From positions 1 to 16,208 of the forward strand of contig SLQC01000162.1 in the NCBI GenBank assembly GCA_007131625.1: a stretch of DNA of 16,208 nucleotides. Direction: 5' to 3'. The notes under the pieces were generated by a model that did no database searches, had not been told where the DNA came from, and saw only the letters and a list, made by a program, of their open reading frames with translations. Of the stretch, positions 15,360 through 16,208 are shown in pieces (position 1 is the first letter of the stretch; each line of letters starts with the position of its first letter). The DNA comes from Balneolales bacterium. Lineage in GTDB: Bacteria; Bacteroidota; Rhodothermia; Balneolales; Natronogracilivirgulaceae. The translations under genes were made by a program, and so were the position numbers.

Positions 15360-16208
15360 ATGGAAAGAAGGAAAATATTATTAGATGAGTCGGAAAAACC
15401 TTCTCACTGGTACAACATTATGGCAGATATGTTGAACAAACCGCAACCTCCACTCAATCCAAAAACAAAGCAGCCGGTTGGACCGGAGGATCTTGCTCCA
15501 CTTTTTCCGATGGGACTGATCCAACAGGAGGTATCGACGGAGCGGTATATCGAAATACCCGACGAGGTTCAGGATATTTACAATATATGGAGGCCGTCAC
15601 CACTCTATCGCGCACGCGGACTCGAAAAGTTACTTGATGCACCGGTTAAAATTTACTACAAGTATGAAGGAGTAAGTCCAAGCGGCTCCCACAAACCAAA
15701 CACAGCAGTAGCTCAGGCGTACTATAACAAACAGGAGGGTGTGAAAAAGATTACCACCGAGACGGGGGCTGGGCAGTGGGGCACCGCACTTTCATTTGCC
15801 TGTGCGCAATTTGATTTGCAATGCGAAGTCTACATGGTGCGGATCAGCTATGACCAGAAACCGTATCGCAAGATCATGATGAACACTTTCGGGGCGGATG
15901 TCTATCCATCCCCCAGTGACCGCACAAATGCGGGACGAAACATACTGGCGTCTGATCCCGAGTCGAGCGGAAGCCTGGGGATAGCAATCTCCGAGGCGAT
16001 TGAAATGGCGCTGAAAGATGAAACCAACAAATATGCGCTGGGATCGGTACTCAATTATGTATTGTTGCATCAGACCGTGATTGGACAGGAGGCGATCAAG
16101 CAGCTCGAAATGGCCGGCGACTACCCGGATATTATCATTGCACCGTTGGGAGGGGGATCCAATTTTGCCGGAATATCCTTCCCGTTTATCGGGAAAAACA
16201 TCACAAAA
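15360..16208 (+). CDS. trpB2: TrpB2-type tryptophan synthase beta-like PLP enzyme, N-terminal part (runs off the window)
   Basis: The ATG at 15360-15362 opens a frame that stays open to the window end, giving 283 residues; the family is usually about 420-460. TrpB2 enzymes join indole to a serine-derived aminoacrylate to make tryptophan, acting without a tight alpha-subunit partner. The N-terminus (HWYNIMADM, then LAPLFPMGLIQQE) and the IWRPSPLYRA entry are those of the TrpB2 branch rather than TrpB1. The PLP lysine is Lys112 in SGSHKPNTA. The catalytic Glu134 sits in ETGAGQWG, where TrpB1 usually has His in place of the Trp. The phosphate-binding loop is GGGSN (264-268). No other trp gene is visible in the window. 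It is preceded by a long hairpin-containing spacer and no clear Shine-Dalgarno sequence. Assignment to TrpB2 is firm; its in-cell role, main or salvage synthase, is open. Confidence 0.93.
   Translation, partial: MERRKILLDESEKPSHWYNIMADMLNKPQPPLNPKTKQPVGPEDLAPLFPMGLIQQEVSTERYIEIPDEVQDIYNIWRPSPLYRARGLEKLLDAPVKIYYKYEGVSPSGSHKPNTAVAQAYYNKQEGVKKITTETGAGQWGTALSFACAQFDLQCEVYMVRISYDQKPYRKIMMNTFGADVYPSPSDRTNAGRNILASDPESSGSLGIAISEAIEMALKDETNKYALGSVLNYVLLHQTVIGQEAIKQLEMAGDYPDIIIAPLGGGSNFAGISFPFIGKNITK

Overview
The window looks like chromosomal DNA from a Gram-negative bacterium of the Bacteroidota / Balneolota-Rhodothermota side of the tree. That placement is inferred. It rests on lipoproteins with short lipoboxes, a SDR-type threonine dehydrogenase paired with Kbl, tandem HAE1-type RND permeases, a standalone TrpB2, near-absence of Shine-Dalgarno sequences at the gene starts, and roughly balanced base composition. 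No rRNA, tRNA, CRISPR array, insertion sequence or phage gene was seen.

Layout: (1) 1-294, the C-terminal end of a 1-pyrroline-5-carboxylate (glutamate semialdehyde) dehydrogenase gene. (2) 418-8267, a plus-strand RND efflux operon with one lipoprotein periplasmic adaptor and two different inner-membrane RND permeases, but no outer-membrane TolC-type gene. (3) 8385-12686, three minus-strand genes reading from right to left: a secreted M13 zinc metallopeptidase lipoprotein, then kbl, then a SDR-family L-threonine 3-dehydrogenase. The last two together convert threonine to glycine plus acetyl-CoA. (4) 12687-13334, a long intergenic region between divergent genes that holds a cluster of inverted repeats. 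(5) 13335-14696, a tryptophan-rich lipoprotein that seems to join a beta-sandwich domain to a glycoside-hydrolase-like barrel; this is the least understood gene here. (6) 14697-15359, a second long intergenic region with two strong hairpins near its centre. (7) 15360 to the window end, the N-terminal 283 residues of a TrpB2-type tryptophan synthase beta-like enzyme.

Working together: the three RND genes should form one pump, possibly with a mixed permease trimer, using a TolC partner encoded elsewhere. The kbl-dehydrogenase pair is translationally coupled, with one base between stop and start. The metallopeptidase upstream could supply peptide-derived amino acids, but its link to that pair is only positional. 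I did not find a clear multi-gene defence or other novel system. The most unusual items are the orphan barrel lipoprotein, the extra hydrophobic segment in the first permease, and the two hairpin-rich intergenic regions.
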